DNA from: an uncultured Ignavibacteria bacterium
Lineage (GTDB): Bacteria; Bacteroidota; Ignavibacteria; Ignavibacteriales; Ignavibacteriaceae
Assembly (NCBI GenBank): GCA_937996765.1
Contig: CALKUG010000283.1
Span: 1 to 16,263 of the forward strand
Length of the DNA stretch: 16,263 nt
Direction of reading: 5' to 3'
Of this stretch, positions 15,094 through 16,263 are shown one piece after another (the first letter of the stretch is position 1; each line of letters begins with the position of its first letter). Under the pieces are notes generated by a model. That model did no database searches. It worked only from the letters and a program-made list of their open reading frames with translations, and was not told the DNA's origin. Both the position numbers and the translations under genes were made by a program.

Positions 15094-16263
15094 TTACACA
15101 TCGAGATTACGAACATACTTAGCATGTTTCTCGATAAACTGTCTGCGGGGTTCAACTTCGTCACCCATCAGAGTTTCAAATATCTTATCGGCATTAGCCG
15201 CACTCTCCAAGCTTACTTGAAGTAATGTACGAGTTTCGGGATTCATTGTAGTTGACCATAATTGCTCGGGATTCATTTCACCCAAACCTTTATAACGGCT
15301 AACTACAACACCCCTAACAGGTGAATTGGTAACATCCTCGTTACCTTCTTCAATTACTTCAGGCTCTTCTGTTTGTTTACCCGAACTGGATTTAATACGC
15401 TTAAGAATGTTATTGAGTTCATCCTGGTCGTAAGCATAAAATTCCTCTTTCCCTTTTTTAACTTTGTAGAGAGGGGGCTGAGCGATATATACTTTACCAG
15501 TTGTTATTAGGTCGTTCATATATCTGTACAAAAAAGTTAATAGTAGGGTTCTGATATGACTACCATCCACATCCGCATCGGTCATAAGAATTAATTTGCC
15601 GTAGCGTGCCTTAGATATATCAAAATCGGTACCTATACCGGCACCCATTGCAGCAACTATGGCGAGAATTTCGTTATTTTCGAGAATCTTATTGAGCTTG
15701 GATTTTTCTACGTTGAGAATTTTACCTTTAAGCGGTAGAATTGCTTGAAATCTTCTATCGCGACCTTGCTTTGCAGAACCACCTGCGGAGTCTCCCTCAA
15801 CAATGTAAACTTCGCAATGCTCGGGGTCGGTTATAGAACAATCAGCAAGTTTACCGGGAAGCGAAAAGCTATCCAACGCATTTTTTCTGCGGGTTAAATC
15901 TCTTGCCTTACGCGCAGCCATTCTTGCTTCTGCAGCAAGAACGCATTTTTCGATAATCTTTTTTCCGATACTTGGATTCTCTTCCAAGAATTCACTCAGC
16001 TTTTCATTTACCAAAGTTTCAACAGCCGATTTTATTTCGCCGTTACCAAGCTTTGTTTTGGTTTGACCTTCGAACTGGGGTTCAGCAACTTTCACAGATA
16101 AAACTGCTGTTAATCCTTCGCGGAAATCATCTCCGGTGAGCTGAATTTTTGCGTCTTTAATAAGATTATTTTTTGCTGCGTATTGATTTAAAGTACGTGT
16201 TAACGCTGTTCTAAAACCAACTAAATGGGTACCACCTTCGTGAGTATTAATATTGTTAACGTA
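15094..16263 (-). CDS. gyrB: DNA gyrase subunit B, C-terminal part (5' end outside window)
   Basis: The frame is open from the right edge (first codon 16261-16263) to the stop at 15094, giving 389 residues. The first visible segment (N-N-I-N-T-H-E-G-G-T-H-L-V-G-F) is the transducer domain of the ATPase half. Then comes the TOPRIM domain that coordinates Mg2+ for DNA cleavage: E156-G-D-S-A-G-G-S, P-L-K-G-K (177-181) and D229-A-D231-V-D233 (fragment numbering). The C-terminus has the canonical R-Y-K-G-L-G-E-M-N-P-E-Q-L-W and E-P-R-R-Q-F-I-E. A short acidic linker replaces the roughly 170-residue insert of E. coli GyrB, as in most non-proteobacterial gyrases. A GTG at 16095 can look like a start but is an internal Val in S-V-K-V-A-E-P; the gene continues past the window. 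It is the first visible gene of the gyrB-gyrA operon. Confidence 0.97.
   Translation of the reverse strand, partial: YVNNINTHEGGTHLVGFRTALTRTLNQYAAKNNLIKDAKIQLTGDDFREGLTAVLSVKVAEPQFEGQTKTKLGNGEIKSAVETLVNEKLSEFLEENPSIGKKIIEKCVLAAEARMAARKARDLTRRKNALDSFSLPGKLADCSITDPEHCEVYIVEGDSAGGSAKQGRDRRFQAILPLKGKILNVEKSKLNKILENNEILAIVAAMGAGIGTDFDISKARYGKLILMTDADVDGSHIRTLLLTFLYRYMNDLITTGKVYIAQPPLYKVKKGKEEFYAYDQDELNNILKRIKSSSGKQTEEPEVIEEGNEDVTNSPVRGVVVSRYKGLGEMNPEQLWSTTMNPETRTLLQVSLESAANADKIFETLMGDEVEPRRQFIEKHAKYVRNLDV

Noticed and set aside
16093..16095. GTG as a gyrB start codon
   Set aside because: The frame stays open for 56 more codons to the window edge and these encode conserved GyrB transducer sequence, so the GTG is an internal Val.

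Overview
The window is an AT-rich stretch of an ordinary bacterial chromosome. It reads like the Bacteroidota/Chlorobiota/Ignavibacteriota (FCB) side of the tree. The support is a PorV/PorQ-type outer-membrane protein, a small DUF6132-like membrane protein, a GyrB without the large insert of gammaproteobacterial GyrB, and start sites whose Shine-Dalgarno sequences are often weak. The phylum is an inference from protein style; no rRNA or tRNA is visible.

Layout, left to right. (1) A plus-strand run: the 3' end of a PAP2-family phosphatase, a secreted GH13 alpha-amylase-type glycosidase, and mfd (transcription-repair coupling factor). The gap after PAP2 is 9 nt, and the amylase stop overlaps the mfd start by 1 nt (TAATG). 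(2) Converging on mfd, a minus-strand pair: a DUF6132-like small membrane protein, then a divergent glutamine-synthetase-family enzyme. (3) A roughly 150 bp divergent intergenic region, then a plus-strand PorV/PorQ-family beta-barrel protein. (4) A perfect 14-bp stem that can terminate in both directions, lying between the barrel gene and a minus-strand chemoreceptor with a Cache-type sensor and an apparent four-unit poly-HAMP array. (5) A minus-strand operon entering from the right edge: gyrB (5' end outside the window), gyrA, an NAD(P)H-dependent FMN reductase-like flavoprotein, and an atypical SDR 'epimerase'. It ends at a strong 13-bp-stem terminator.

Much of the window is housekeeping: DNA topology (GyrA/GyrB), transcription-coupled repair (Mfd) and nitrogen metabolism (GS family). 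The rest is envelope and sensing: PorV-like barrel, MCP, secreted amylase, PAP2. No mobile element, CRISPR array, phage gene or defence island is visible, and I do not see a clear new multi-gene system. The best leads are at protein level: a GS-like enzyme with about 15 extra residues between two metal-binding glutamates, an SDR that has lost its catalytic Tyr, a four-HAMP chemoreceptor, a calcium-loop-like insert in the PorV-like barrel, and two oxidoreductase-type genes tied to the gyrase operon.
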